Shown here in pieces: positions 17,625 through 27,267 of a DNA stretch of 64,000 bases (within the stretch, counting starts at the first letter, position 1; every line of letters begins with the position of its first letter). The DNA lies in the NCBI RefSeq assembly GCF_028682395.1, contig NZ_JANHLC010000002.1:62001-126000 (forward strand), read 5' to 3'. A program made the position numbers and the translations under genes. The notes under the pieces are model-generated. The model did no database searches, was not told where the DNA came from, and was given only the letters and a program-made list of their open reading frames with translations. Source of the stretch: Pseudomonas putida. Its GTDB lineage: Bacteria; Pseudomonadota; Gammaproteobacteria; Pseudomonadales; Pseudomonadaceae.

Positions 17625-19718
17625 TCAATGATTGACCGAGAGGCCCGGGCCAGAGGGCTGGCCGTCGTCGGCCAGGTCGTTTCTACTGGCACATAGGGTG
17701 TCCTGGCGGCGCTCCTGCAAAGGCGTGATCACCAGGCGCAGGCGAATATGGATCTGACCCTCTTCGCCAGCGCTGAGCAGGCTCACATCGCCACCGTGCA
17801 GTTCGGCGATCCGTCGGACCAGATAGAGCCCCAACCCGGCGCCCGGGCTGAGTTGGGACTGGCGCCCGCGGTAGTACTTGAGAAACAGCCGCTCGCGCTC
17901 GTCCTCGGGGATCGGCTCGCCACCATTGCGCACCTCCAGGCAGACACTGCCGTCCGCTGCGGCATAGACCTGGACCAGCACTGCGCTGCCCGGCGGTGCG
18001 TGGCGATCGGCATTGGCCAGCAGATTGCGCATGGCCACATGCAGCAACCCCGCATCGCACTGGTACAAACCGGCAGCCAGGCGACAGTCGACGTGAATCC
18101 GCCCCGGCGCAAAATCGGCCTGCAGGTCCTCCAGCAGTGCCGCCAGATCGCAGGGCGCAAGGCGCAACGTCGGGTTGGGGCCGGTCATGCGGTCGTGATT
18201 GAGGTAGTCATCGACCAGGGCCATCAGCCGGGTCGAGGCATCGCGAATATTCTGACAGCGCTGCAGGCTTTTCTCCGTCGAAGCCCCCAGGTTTCGCGCC
18301 ATCTGCTGGGCCGACGTGGAAATAATTGCCAGGGGCGTGCGGAACTCGTGGGAGACCATCGCAACGAAGTCGCGCTGCTCTTCGAGCACATGTTTTTCCT
18401 TGACCAGGGCCGCGCGCAGGTCCTGTTCAAGGCGCTCACGCCGGGAGATTTCATTGCGCAACTCACGAGTGCGCAGCCGTACCTGAGCTTCCAGGTGCTC
18501 TCCATGGCGCAATGCCTGTTCGGCAGCCCGGGCCTGGACCTGCGCCGACTCGCGCTTGAGGGTGTTGTAGTGGCTGATAATGCGCAGGCTCATCAGGCCC
18601 ATATGCAGCATGGAGCCAATGGGCGACACCAGGTTGGTCCAGACATTGCTCGGTACATAGCCCAGGTTGCGCATAAAGCTGATGACCGCCCCGGCATAGA
18701 ACACCCCGAAGGCAAACAGGTAGTAACGGGCCGGACGATGCCCGCGCAGCAGCAGCCAAAACGCCAGCCCCAGGAAGAACGGGATCAGCACCAACGCACT
18801 GCCCTGGCTCAGCCTGGCACCTTCGCCATAGTGGCCGTTCAGTACCGCCAGCGCGGCGACGCCGGCAATCCCCCAGCACAGTAACGCCAAACGTCCATGC
18901 AAGCGCGGATAGACCTGGGGCAGGCCCAACTGGCGGCCGGCAAAAATCATTCCGATGGGAATCGCCAGGGCCAGGGTCACGCCCAGCAACGGGTCACTGA
19001 TACTGACCGGCAGATCGAGCAACTGCTGGGGCAGGCCTAGCGACAGCACCTCGATGCCCACGCAGCAATTGACGTACAGCAGGTACCAGCCGCTTTCCGG
19101 CGCGCGAGTCATACGCCAGAACACCGTATGAAAACCGATCAGTAGCAGGTAAAAGCCAAAGTACAGACCGTAGGCGAAAAACTCGCGCCGCGAATGGTTG
19201 GAAAACTGCTGGCCGGGTTCCAAGTCGAGACCGACCGCCATGGCATTCTTGCTTTGCAGACGCAGCAACAGGGTTCTGTCCCCCGGCTCGGCAAATCGCA
19301 GGGGAAAGACCGCGCTGCGGTAATCCACCGGCCACAGGGGGCGCGCCAGGTTCTCGCCAGCGCGTTGCTCACTCCAGCGCCCGTCGCTTTCACGCTGATA
19401 CAGGCGAACGTCGTCCAGCAGTGCGTTGTCCAGGCGCAGGGCCCACGTCTGCCCTGCCGGCTCGGGTACCCGCACGCTCAAACGCAGCCAGACCGTCGCA
19501 TCGGTAAAGCCGGCGTTGAGAGCGCCCGGCAAGGCCTGCCATCTCGGTGCCAGCAACACTTCTTCGGGGCTCAACGTGCCGTCGGGGTCGTCGAGCCGCT
19601 CGATATAGCCCTTGGCTTCAATCGGCAAAGCCCCCCCCTCCAGCAGCAAAGGCCTGGCGTTCAAAGGCGCACACGTGAACAGCGCCGCCAGGAGGAGGAC
19701 GAAAACAGGCCATTTCAT
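17625..19718 (-). CDS. 7TMR-DISM sensor histidine kinase
   Basis: 697 residues from the ATG at 19718; the frame is open to 19967 but the upstream part overlaps the divergent regulator gene. A signal peptide (residues 1-21) precedes a periplasmic 7TMR-DISMED2 domain (about 25-160, carbohydrate-binding-like jelly roll), seven membrane helices (about 180-385), a coiled coil, a HisKA domain with His457 in MVSHEFRTPL, and an ATPase domain (NLLANADRHAPPG, GAGLGLYLVRRIAELHGG). No receiver is attached; the partner is presumably the OmpR-type regulator 111 bases away on the other strand. The adjacent anion transporter suggests sensing of an external nutrient. Confidence 0.88.
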   Translation of the reverse strand: MKWPVFVLLLAALFTCAPLNARPLLLEGGALPIEAKGYIERLDDPDGTLSPEEVLLAPRWQALPGALNAGFTDATVWLRLSVRVPEPAGQTWALRLDNALLDDVRLYQRESDGRWSEQRAGENLARPLWPVDYRSAVFPLRFAEPGDRTLLLRLQSKNAMAVGLDLEPGQQFSNHSRREFFAYGLYFGFYLLLIGFHTVFWRMTRAPESGWYLLYVNCCVGIEVLSLGLPQQLLDLPVSISDPLLGVTLALAIPIGMIFAGRQLGLPQVYPRLHGRLALLCWGIAGVAALAVLNGHYGEGARLSQGSALVLIPFFLGLAFWLLLRGHRPARYYLFAFGVFYAGAVISFMRNLGYVPSNVWTNLVSPIGSMLHMGLMSLRIISHYNTLKRESAQVQARAAEQALRHGEHLEAQVRLRTRELRNEISRRERLEQDLRAALVKEKHVLEEQRDFVAMVSHEFRTPLAIISTSAQQMARNLGASTEKSLQRCQNIRDASTRLMALVDDYLNHDRMTGPNPTLRLAPCDLAALLEDLQADFAPGRIHVDCRLAAGLYQCDAGLLHVAMRNLLANADRHAPPGSAVLVQVYAAADGSVCLEVRNGGEPIPEDERERLFLKYYRGRQSQLSPGAGLGLYLVRRIAELHGGDVSLLSAGEEGQIHIRLRLVITPLQERRQDTLCASRNDLADDGQPSGPGLSVNH

Positions 19719-19829
19719 AGCGGGCGATACTATCACGAGGCCATTATCGGCTGCACCGCGCTCAGGTTCGCTCAGATTCTGCCGCGTAAACCGCCGCCCA
19801 GCGGCCCGGCATTCGGGTAAGCTGCGCCC

Positions 19830-20522
19830 ATGACCGACCTGATCCTGCTCGAAGACGAGCCCATACTGCGCCAAGAACTCGGGGAATTCCTCGAGGACTG
19901 CGGCTACCGCACCGACAAGGTGGCGAGCCTCGCCGAGTTCGCCGCCCGCTTCGACCCCCAACGCCATGGCCTGGCGATCATCGACCTCGGCCTACCCGAT
20001 GGCGACGGCCTGCACCTGATCCGCCAACTGCGCGCGGGCGACCATCGCCTGGGCATCATCGTACTGACCGGACGCAACACCACGCTGGACAAGATTGCCG
20101 GCCTCGAAGGTGGCGCCGACCATTACCTGGACAAAGGCTGCGACCTCGACGAGTTGGCCGCAACCCTGCAATCGCTCAAGCGCCGTCTGGAACTGGGCGA
20201 CCAGCCCCGCCAAGGCAGTGAGTGGCGACTGGAGCTGGGTCCGCGCCGCCTGCACGTGCCGGGAGCGCCAGCGGTGGCCTTGTCCCAGCAGGATCTGCTG
20301 GTGCTGGAAAGCCTGATGAGCAATGCCGGCAAAGGGGTCAGCCGCCAGATGATTGTCAGTGCTCTCGATGAAGACTACCTGCATTACGACCAGCGCCGCC
20401 TGGATACCCAGATGCGGCGGCTGCGGCGCAAGATCGAGGAAGTGACCGGCCAGGAGCTGCCGGTCAAGACCCTGCGCAACGCCGGCTATTGCTTCTACGC
20501 CAACGCCCGGATCCAGCCCTGA
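19830..20522 (+). CDS. OmpR/PhoB-type response regulator
   Basis: 230 residues. The receiver domain has LLEDEP, phospho-acceptor Asp52 in IIDLGLPDGDG, threonine in VLTGR, and a lysine in YLDKGCD where most family members have Lys-Pro. A winged-helix DNA-binding domain follows (VSRQMIVSAL, DTQMRRLRRKIEEV, TLRNAGYCF). Divergent from the DISM histidine kinase, its likely partner, and followed after two bases by a lipoprotein hydrolase gene that is probably in the same transcript. Confidence 0.9.
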   Translation: MTDLILLEDEPILRQELGEFLEDCGYRTDKVASLAEFAARFDPQRHGLAIIDLGLPDGDGLHLIRQLRAGDHRLGIIVLTGRNTTLDKIAGLEGGADHYLDKGCDLDELAATLQSLKRRLELGDQPRQGSEWRLELGPRRLHVPGAPAVALSQQDLLVLESLMSNAGKGVSRQMIVSALDEDYLHYDQRRLDTQMRRLRRKIEEVTGQELPVKTLRNAGYCFYANARIQP

Positions 20523-20524
20523 AA

Positions 20525-21370
20525 ATGCCCCTGTCGCCCCTGCGCCTGCTGCCGGTTCTACTGGTCGTGCTGCTTAGCGCCTGCGCCAGTGCGCCGGCGC
20601 CCGAAGCCCGCCGCCAACAGGCCATGGAGCTGGCCCGCCTGCAGCATTGGCAGGGGCTCACCCTCGACACCCAGTCGTTTCCATTGCAGGCCTTCGTGCC
20701 ATCGACCTTTGCCGACGAGCGTCGGTTGGTGATCTACCTGGAAGGCGACGGCTTTGCCTGGCGCACCGCCAGCCAACCGTCCGACGACCCGACGCCGATC
20801 AACCCGCTGGCCCTGCACCTGGCTTTGGCCCAGCCCTCCGGTAACGCGGCCTATCTGGCACGACCCTGCCAGTACCTGGGCGCACAGCGTGCACCCTGCA
20901 GCCAGCGCTACTGGACCGATGCCCGTTTTGCCGACACGGTGGTCGCCAGTGTCGACCTGGCCATCAGCACCCTCAAGGCCCGGGCAAACGCCCGGGAAGT
21001 GGTCCTGGTCGGCTACTCCGGTGGCGCAGCGATTGCGTTGCTGGTGGCGGCCCGGCGTGATGATATCCGCCGTGTCGTGACGGTCGCCGGCAACCTCGAC
21101 CATCGCGCCTGGACCGACTATCACCACGTGCAACCGTTGCGCGGCTCGCTTAATCCCGCGGACGACAGCACGCGCCTGGCCCATCTGGAGCAGATCCATC
21201 TGGTCGGCAGCGACGACCGGGTCTTGCCGCCGCCGCTGGCCCAGCGCTTTGTGCGTGAACATCCGGCCAATCCGCCGGCACAGGTCTGGGTCATGCCTGG
21301 CTACACCCACCAGAGCGGCTGGGCCGAGCACTGGCCCAGCCTCTGGCAACGCCTCGAACAAATCCCCTAG
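20525..21370 (+). CDS. Alpha/beta-hydrolase lipoprotein
   Basis: 281 residues. A lipobox (LLSAC, lipidated Cys20) ends a short hydrophobic signal, so the protein should be membrane-anchored. The catalytic triad is visible as Ser165 in GYSGG, an aspartate in GSDDRVLP and a histidine in YTHQSGW near the end. The ATG at 20525 was chosen over 20489 because the lipoprotein signal starts there. The gene is two bases from the response regulator stop. Substrate unknown; an esterase or peptidase-like role at the envelope is possible. A fold assignment to alpha/beta hydrolases is confident, function is not. Confidence 0.8.
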   Translation: MPLSPLRLLPVLLVVLLSACASAPAPEARRQQAMELARLQHWQGLTLDTQSFPLQAFVPSTFADERRLVIYLEGDGFAWRTASQPSDDPTPINPLALHLALAQPSGNAAYLARPCQYLGAQRAPCSQRYWTDARFADTVVASVDLAISTLKARANAREVVLVGYSGGAAIALLVAARRDDIRRVVTVAGNLDHRAWTDYHHVQPLRGSLNPADDSTRLAHLEQIHLVGSDDRVLPPPLAQRFVREHPANPPAQVWVMPGYTHQSGWAEHWPSLWQRLEQIP

Positions 21371-21399
21371 CCGCGCCCATCCGCGGAGCCTGCCGGGGC

Positions 21400-22158
21400 C
21401 TACAACACCTTAGGCTGTCCATCGGAGGCCGTGACCCCGCCGTCTACCGGCAGATTGACGCCATTGATAAAGCTCGCATCGCTACTGGCCAGGAACGCAA
21501 TCGCCGCCGCCACCTCACTCGGTAAAGCCTCGCGCTGTAGGGGAATGCGCTCATTGAATTTGTCGCGAATCGACTGTTCCCAGCCCCAGGTCATGGCCGT
21601 GCGCGTCAGGCTCGGGCACACCGCGTTGCTGCGCACGCCCTGGGCACCATGGTCCAGCGCCAGCGCCCGGGTAAAGTTGACCACCGCGCCCTTGCTGGCG
21701 CAGTAGAACGCCGCCCCCCAGTCCCCCCCCAATCCCGACACCGACGCCGTATTGACGATGCAGCCTTGGCGTTCAATCAGGTGCGGCAAGGCCAGTTTCG
21801 AGCAGAAAATCACCCCGTCGATATTCACCGAGGCGATCCTTCGCCAATCCGCTTCGCTGGTTTGCAATGTCGTCCCCGGGATATGCACCCCCGCGTTATT
21901 GACCAGTACATCCAACCCGCCGAAATGCTCGACGGTCGCATCGATCATCTGCTGCACCGAGGCCAGGCTCGACACATCGACGTGCAGCGCCAGCGTCGAG
22001 GCCTTCGGCAGCTCACTGGCGACTTGTTCGGCCTGCTCCAGGTTCCAGTCCGCCAGCACGACGCGCGCACCTTCGGCGCTGAAACGGCGCGCCGTAGCTT
22101 CACCAATACCGGCGGCAGCGCCGGTGACCAGCACGACCTTGTCTTGAAAACGTTGCAT
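21400..22158 (-). CDS. Short-chain dehydrogenase/reductase, possibly acetoin/diol related
   Basis: 252 residues from the ATG at 22158 (upstream extension lacks family sequence). Classical SDR motifs: TGAAAGIGEA for NAD(P) binding, NNAG, a catalytic Ser in TASVSG and YCASK. It is the last gene of the operon encoding a 2-oxo-acid/acetoin dehydrogenase complex, 64 bases after the E3 gene. Position suggests interconversion of acetoin and 2,3-butanediol or diacetyl, as in other aco loci, but the sequence alone does not fix the substrate. Confidence 0.82.
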   Translation of the reverse strand: MQRFQDKVVLVTGAAAGIGEATARRFSAEGARVVLADWNLEQAEQVASELPKASTLALHVDVSSLASVQQMIDATVEHFGGLDVLVNNAGVHIPGTTLQTSEADWRRIASVNIDGVIFCSKLALPHLIERQGCIVNTASVSGLGGDWGAAFYCASKGAVVNFTRALALDHGAQGVRSNAVCPSLTRTAMTWGWEQSIRDKFNERIPLQREALPSEVAAAIAFLASSDASFINGVNLPVDGGVTASDGQPKVL

Positions 22159-22222
22159 GGTTTGCTTCCTTGTACAGGCTAGGATTCGATCACACCGCGC
22201 GACCTTGCGACCGCGCCGTGCC

Positions 22223-23620
22223 TCATTGATGCAAGGGGCGGCCAAGGGCCGCGAGTACGGCTTCGTGCATGGCCTCGCTCAGGGTCGGGTGCGCGAATAC
22301 CACCTGGCTCAGCGCTTCATCGGTGGCTTCCAGGGCCTGGGCGATGCCAAAACCCTGGATCTGTTCGGTGACCTGCGGGCCGACCATATGCACACCCAAT
22401 AGCTCGCCACTCGCCGAGTCGAAGAGGGTCTTCACAAACCCGCTGGTATCGCCCATGGCCAGGGCTTTGCCATTGGCCTGGTAATCGAAGCGCCCCACCG
22501 TAAACTGCCGGCCACTGGCCTGGGCCGCCGCTTCGGTCAGACCCAGGCTGGCGACCTGCGGACGGGCATAGGTGCAGCCGGGAATGCTGGCCTTGTCCAG
22601 GGCATGTACGCCCTGCACGCCGGCCAGCTTCTCGACGCAGATCACCCCTTCATGGCTGGCCTTGTGGGCCAGGCATGGCGCGCCGGCCACGTCACCAATG
22701 GCATAGAGCCCTTGAACATTGGTCCGGCCAAAGCCGTCGGTCTTGATAAAGCCGCGCTCGCACTCGACCCCCAACGCCTCCAGGCCAAGGTCCTCGATAT
22801 TGGCCTGGATCCCGGCCGCCAGCAGCACCCGCTCGACGCGCATGCGCTCCTCGCTGCCATCGGCCAGGCGCACACAGCACTCGGCGCCTTCGGCAGTGGA
22901 GGTCACCGAACTGACACTGGCCTGGGTCAGAACCCGAATCCCGCGTTGTTCGAAGCTTTTTCGCACCAGGGCTGCGACCTCGCCATCCTCGACCGGCATG
23001 ATCTGGCGCGCCATTTCCACCAACGTCACCTGGCTGCCCAGGTCGCTGTAGAGGCTGGCGAACTCCACGCCAATGGCTCCCGAACCGATCACCAGCAACG
23101 ACGCGGGAACAGTCTTGGGCAGCAGCGCTTCAAAGTAGCTCCAGATCCGCTGGCCGTCGGCGGCGATCCCCGGCAAAGGCCGCGGGCGGGCACCGGTGGC
23201 CAGGATGATATGGCTGGCGCGATAGGCCTGCTCGCCGCTGGCGCCGGTCACGCTGACACACCCCTTGGCGACCAGACGCCCATACCCGTCGATCACCTGA
23301 ACACCATGCTTTTTCAGCAGATAGGCAATACCCGAGGTCAGCCGGTCCGAGACTGCACGGCTACGCGCCACCAACTGGCTGATATCGAAGCGGATGTTGT
23401 CGGCAGCAAAGCCGTACTCTTCCAAATGGGCCAGGCTATGGGCCAGTTCGGCACCCTTGAGCATGGCCTTGGTCGGGATGCAGCCCCAGTTCAGGCAAAT
23501 GCCACCCAGGTGCTGTTTTTCCACCAACGCAGTGCGCAGGCCCAGTTGCGCAGCCCGAATGGCGGCCACATAGCCGCCCGGCCCACCGCCGATAATCAAT
23601 ACATCGAATGTCTCGCTCAT
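22223..23620 (-). CDS. lpd: Dihydrolipoamide dehydrogenase (E3)
   Basis: 465 residues. FAD site GGGPGG (11-16), redox disulfide Cys42/Cys47 in CLNWGCIP, NAD site with VIGSGAIGVEFA, and the C-terminal catalytic pair His444/Glu449 in HPTLSE. It reoxidises the lipoyl group of the E2 subunit with NAD+. Eight bases separate it from the E2 gene. Standard family length. Confidence 0.93.
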   Translation of the reverse strand: MSETFDVLIIGGGPGGYVAAIRAAQLGLRTALVEKQHLGGICLNWGCIPTKAMLKGAELAHSLAHLEEYGFAADNIRFDISQLVARSRAVSDRLTSGIAYLLKKHGVQVIDGYGRLVAKGCVSVTGASGEQAYRASHIILATGARPRPLPGIAADGQRIWSYFEALLPKTVPASLLVIGSGAIGVEFASLYSDLGSQVTLVEMARQIMPVEDGEVAALVRKSFEQRGIRVLTQASVSSVTSTAEGAECCVRLADGSEERMRVERVLLAAGIQANIEDLGLEALGVECERGFIKTDGFGRTNVQGLYAIGDVAGAPCLAHKASHEGVICVEKLAGVQGVHALDKASIPGCTYARPQVASLGLTEAAAQASGRQFTVGRFDYQANGKALAMGDTSGFVKTLFDSASGELLGVHMVGPQVTEQIQGFGIAQALEATDEALSQVVFAHPTLSEAMHEAVLAALGRPLHQ

Positions 23621-23628
23621 GGGCGCTC

Positions 23629-25161
23629 CTAGACCAGCATCAAGGCCGGGCTTTCCACCAGGCGCTTGAGTTCTTTGAGGAACGTCGCGCCCAGCGCGCC
23701 GTCGATCACTCGGTGATCGCAGGCCAGCGAAACGCTCATTTGCATGCGCACCGCAGGTTGCCCTGCCAGTGCAACCACCCGTTGCTCCCCGGCTCCGATG
23801 GCCAGGATCGCCGCCTGGGGCGGGTTGACGATGGCATCGAACTGCCGCACGCCAAGCATGCCCAGGTTGGAAATACTGAAGGTGCCGCCCTGGAACTCCT
23901 CGGGCTTGAGCGTGCCGGCCTTGGCCCGGGTCGCCAGGCTAAGCATCTGGCTGGAAATCTGCGCCAGGCTCTGGCGATTGGCGGCGCGGATAATCGGGGT
24001 GATCAACCCACCCGGCAGCGCCACGGCCACGGCGATATCGGCATCGGCAAAGCGCCTGACCGTTTGGCTGGCCTCGTCGAACTGCACATTGACGTCCGGC
24101 ACCTTGACCAGCGCCAGGGCGCAGGCCTTGATCAGCAGATCGTTGACCGACAGCTTGACCGCCGGCACCGTACGATTGATCTCCGCGCGCACGGCCAGCA
24201 GGTTTTCCAGGTCCAGGTCAATGTTCAGGCGAAAGTGCGGGGCGTTGCGTTTGGACGCTTGCAAGCGCGTTGCAATAGCCTTGCGCATGCCACTCATGGG
24301 TAGGCTTTCAAAGACGCTTTCAGGCACCGCTTCAACCACCGGTGCAACACCACTCACGCCACCCTGGGCGGCCAGCACATCCTCCTTGCAAACCCGCCCC
24401 CGACTGCCGGTGCTGCGGCAATCATGCAGATTGATCCCCAGGCTGGCAGCCAGCCGCCGAGCGACCGAAGTGGCGGGCACCTGGCTATCGTCGGCACGCG
24501 AGGGTTGCGGGCCACGGCTTGTGTCGGCAGTGGCCGGCGTTTCAATGCGCCCGCCCTGGGCAAGAATCGCCGCTTCAAGGTCACGCACGGCAATGCGCCC
24601 TTCCCGACCACTGCCTGCCACCCGGCCCAGGTCGATGTTCAGGTGCTGGGCCAGGCGCACGGCATGGGGCGTGGCAAAGACCGCGCCGACCTCCGTACTG
24701 CCTTGCAGGCCAGCCGGTATCTGCCAACCGCCCCGTGCCACGACGGCGGGTTTGGCTGCGGCGCCGGCCGCCGCTGCAACCGGGGCCGTAACGGGAGCCG
24801 TAACGGGGGCCGAACCGGGAACCGAAACCACGGCCTCGCTCGCGGTGGCACTGGCACTCGGCGCAGTACTCCCTGTACGTCCCGCCAGGAACGCGTCGAT
24901 ATCCGCCTCGCTGACCGACGCATCCGCGGCCACCCCCAACACGCCACCGACCGGTATGGTCTGCCCCGGCTCGGCCACCCGTCGTCGCAATACACCGGCA
25001 AATGGCGCCTCCAGCACATTGGCAATCTTGCTGGTTTCGATCTCGCACAGCGCCTGATGGGCCGCGAAGCTTTCGCCTGCCTCGATAAGCCAGGCATTGA
25101 GCGTGCCTTCTTCCATCGACAGGCCCCACTTGGGGACTTCGATTACGCGTATGTTGCTCAT
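23629..25161 (-). CDS. acoC: Dihydrolipoamide acetyltransferase (E2) of acetoin dehydrogenase type
   Basis: 510 residues. An N-terminal lipoyl domain (1-80) carries the lipoyl lysine Lys45 in ETSKIAN. An Ala/Pro/Thr/Val linker (95-150) follows, then two peripheral-subunit-binding segments (about 162-198, with ATPHAVRLAQ...GSGREGRI; and about 228-266, with VARRLAASLG...GSRGRV). The acyltransferase domain ends with the catalytic DHRVIDG (His483, Asp487). Most E2 proteins have one subunit-binding domain, so the pair is noteworthy. It transfers an acetyl unit to CoA and forms the complex core. Two bases separate it from the E1-beta gene. Confidence 0.9.
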   Translation of the reverse strand: MSNIRVIEVPKWGLSMEEGTLNAWLIEAGESFAAHQALCEIETSKIANVLEAPFAGVLRRRVAEPGQTIPVGGVLGVAADASVSEADIDAFLAGRTGSTAPSASATASEAVVSVPGSAPVTAPVTAPVAAAAGAAAKPAVVARGGWQIPAGLQGSTEVGAVFATPHAVRLAQHLNIDLGRVAGSGREGRIAVRDLEAAILAQGGRIETPATADTSRGPQPSRADDSQVPATSVARRLAASLGINLHDCRSTGSRGRVCKEDVLAAQGGVSGVAPVVEAVPESVFESLPMSGMRKAIATRLQASKRNAPHFRLNIDLDLENLLAVRAEINRTVPAVKLSVNDLLIKACALALVKVPDVNVQFDEASQTVRRFADADIAVAVALPGGLITPIIRAANRQSLAQISSQMLSLATRAKAGTLKPEEFQGGTFSISNLGMLGVRQFDAIVNPPQAAILAIGAGEQRVVALAGQPAVRMQMSVSLACDHRVIDGALGATFLKELKRLVESPALMLV

Positions 25162-25163
25162 GT

Positions 25164-26183
25164 TCAGGCCTCCAGCACTTTGCGCACAGCGGCTTCAATG
25201 CGCTGCACACTCGGGATCCAGGCCTGCTCCAGCACCGGCGAAAACGGTACGGGTGTATGCGGCGGGGTCACCATGATGATCGGTGCCTTGAGGTGATAGA
25301 ACGCCTGGGAGGCAATCAACGCGGCGATGTCGTGGGCAAAGCCCAGGCGCGCGGCCGACTCGTCGACAATGACCACCCGCCCGGTGGACGCGACGGACTC
25401 CAGGATCCCTTCTTCATCCAGCGGCGACACGGTGCGCGGGTCGACTACCTCCACAGAGATCCCTTCAGCCGCCAGTTTGTCCGCCACCTCATTGGCCTTA
25501 TGGACCATGGCTGCCAGGGCAATGATGGTGACATCGGTGCCTTCGCGGGTGTAGTTGGCGACGCCGAAGGGGATCGTATAGGCATGTTCGGGCACCTCAC
25601 CCTTGATGTCGTAGAGGATCTTGTGTTCACAAAACACCACCGGATCGTCATCGCGGATGGCCTGGATCAACAACCCTTTGACGTCATAGGGGGTGGACGG
25701 CACCACGACCTTGAGCCCCGGCGTGGTCGCGAAAATATTGTAGGGCGACTGCGAATGCTGGGCCGCCGCGCTGAAGCCGGCGCCGATCATGCCGCGCACC
25801 ACCATGGGCGCCTTGGCCTTGCCGCCAAACATGTAGCGGAACTTCGCCGCCTGGTTGTAGAGCATGTCGTGGCAGACCCCGAAGAAGTCCATGAACATCA
25901 GCTCCGCCACCGGGCGTAGACCGGTTACCGCCGCACCGGCGGCCATGCCGATAATGGCCGACTCGGTGATCGGCGTATCGATCACCCGGGAAGAACCGAA
26001 CTGGGTCCATAGGCCCTTGGTCACGCCCAGCACACCGCCAAAGGCTTCGCCCTTGTTACCCAGCGGCGCAGTGCCCGCCTGGCCACCGCAGACGTCTTCG
26101 CCGATCAGCACCACGCGTGGGTCGCGCTCCATTTCCTGGGCCAGGGCTTCCTTGACCGCTTCGCGATAGGTTCGAATTGCCAT
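25164..26183 (-). CDS. acoB: Acetoin dehydrogenase E1 beta subunit
   Basis: 339 residues from the ATG at 26183; the frame continues upstream but overlaps acoA and lacks homology-like sequence. Transketolase-type pyrimidine-binding domain (IGEDVCGGQAGT, DTPITESAIIGMAAGAA) and C-terminal domain (VEVVDPRTVSPLDEE). It binds thiamine diphosphate at the interface with the alpha subunit. Acetoin dehydrogenases and pyruvate-type E1 beta subunits are very alike; the acetoin assignment rests on operon context and the adjacent MalT/AcoK-like regulator. Confidence 0.87.
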   Translation of the reverse strand: MAIRTYREAVKEALAQEMERDPRVVLIGEDVCGGQAGTAPLGNKGEAFGGVLGVTKGLWTQFGSSRVIDTPITESAIIGMAAGAAVTGLRPVAELMFMDFFGVCHDMLYNQAAKFRYMFGGKAKAPMVVRGMIGAGFSAAAQHSQSPYNIFATTPGLKVVVPSTPYDVKGLLIQAIRDDDPVVFCEHKILYDIKGEVPEHAYTIPFGVANYTREGTDVTIIALAAMVHKANEVADKLAAEGISVEVVDPRTVSPLDEEGILESVASTGRVVIVDESAARLGFAHDIAALIASQAFYHLKAPIIMVTPPHTPVPFSPVLEQAWIPSVQRIEAAVRKVLEA

Positions 26184-26193
26184 TTGCTGATCC

Positions 26194-27156
26194 TCAGTAA
26201 GCCACGTAAACGTCGGTGAGAAGGGTTTCCACTGCCGGGTATTGCGCCGCGCGGGCCTTGGCCACCGCGTCATCGACCTGGGCGTGCACCTCATCGTCGA
26301 TGGCCTGCAACTCCTCGGCAGACACCTGCCCTTGCACCTGCTGGCTGAAGATCTGCAGCGGGTCGTTCTCCTTGCGCAAACGCTCGACTTCGCCGTCCGC
26401 CCGGTACAGCATCGGGTCGCCTTCGAAGTGGCCGTGCCAACGATGGGCCACCGCTTCAATGGCACTCGGCCCTCCCCCCGCACGGGCACGGGCAATGGCC
26501 TGCGCAGCGGCTTCGTAGACAGCGAAGAAATCCGTGCCGTCGACCTTGACCGCCGGCATGCCGAAGCCGGCGGCACGGGTGGTGATATCCCGCCCGCCCA
26601 CGGCATAGTCATGCCCGGTGGCTTCGCCGAAACCGTTGTTTTCGAAGATGAAGATGGTCGGTAACTGCAGCACCACAGCCATGTTCATCGCCTCGAACAC
26701 CAGGCCCTGGTTGGAGCCGCCATCACCGGTGAAAGACACTGCGACGTGGCCGGTGCCCAGGGTCTTGGCCGTCAGCGCCGCGCCAATGGCCAGCGGCGGT
26801 GCGCCCCCGACAATGGCGTTGGCGCCCAGCATGCCCTTGCTCAGGTCGGCGATATGCATCGAGCCGCCCTTGCCTCGGCACAGGCCGGTTTCCTTGCCAA
26901 AAATCTCCGCCATCATGCCGTGCAGGTCGCAGCCTTTGGCGATGCAGTGACCGTGACCGCGGTGGGTCGAGCCGATATAGTCCTGGTCGGTGAGGTTTTC
27001 ACACACGCCCACGGCAATGGCTTCCTCACCGCTGTACAGGTGGATAAAACCGGGGATATCGCCGGTGGTGTTTTCCTGGTGCAGCCGCTCCTCGAAGACG
27101 CGGATTTCACGCATCTTGCGATAGGCCTGAAGCAGCTGCGGTTTGCTTAGCGACAT
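26194..27156 (-). CDS. acoA: Acetoin dehydrogenase E1 alpha subunit
   Basis: 320 residues from the ATG at 27156, which has GAGAGGG ahead; an upstream ATG at 27207 lacks a site. The thiamine-diphosphate motif GDGGSNQG with the paired asparagines in ENN is clear, as are GHGHCIAKG and RGKGGSMH. With the beta subunit it cleaves acetoin to acetaldehyde plus an acetyl group passed to lipoate. First gene of the operon acoA-acoB-acoC-lpd-SDR, divergent from the MalT-like regulator. Confidence 0.88.
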   Translation of the reverse strand: MSLSKPQLLQAYRKMREIRVFEERLHQENTTGDIPGFIHLYSGEEAIAVGVCENLTDQDYIGSTHRGHGHCIAKGCDLHGMMAEIFGKETGLCRGKGGSMHIADLSKGMLGANAIVGGAPPLAIGAALTAKTLGTGHVAVSFTGDGGSNQGLVFEAMNMAVVLQLPTIFIFENNGFGEATGHDYAVGGRDITTRAAGFGMPAVKVDGTDFFAVYEAAAQAIARARAGGGPSAIEAVAHRWHGHFEGDPMLYRADGEVERLRKENDPLQIFSQQVQGQVSAEELQAIDDEVHAQVDDAVAKARAAQYPAVETLLTDVYVAY

Positions 27157-27267
27157 GGATTCGCCCTCTCGTGCTGGTTTTTGTCGGTCTGGGTCGCTGA
27201 TCTGCATCAGAGCCGCGACACTGGCGTGGCGCTAAGGTAAGAGCAGTAGAGACGGGCCATAACTACC

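Noticed and set aside
23744..25057. 437-codon frame antisense to the E2 gene
   Set aside because: Arg/Ser/Ala-rich shadow; the E2 gene on the other strand has all its motifs.
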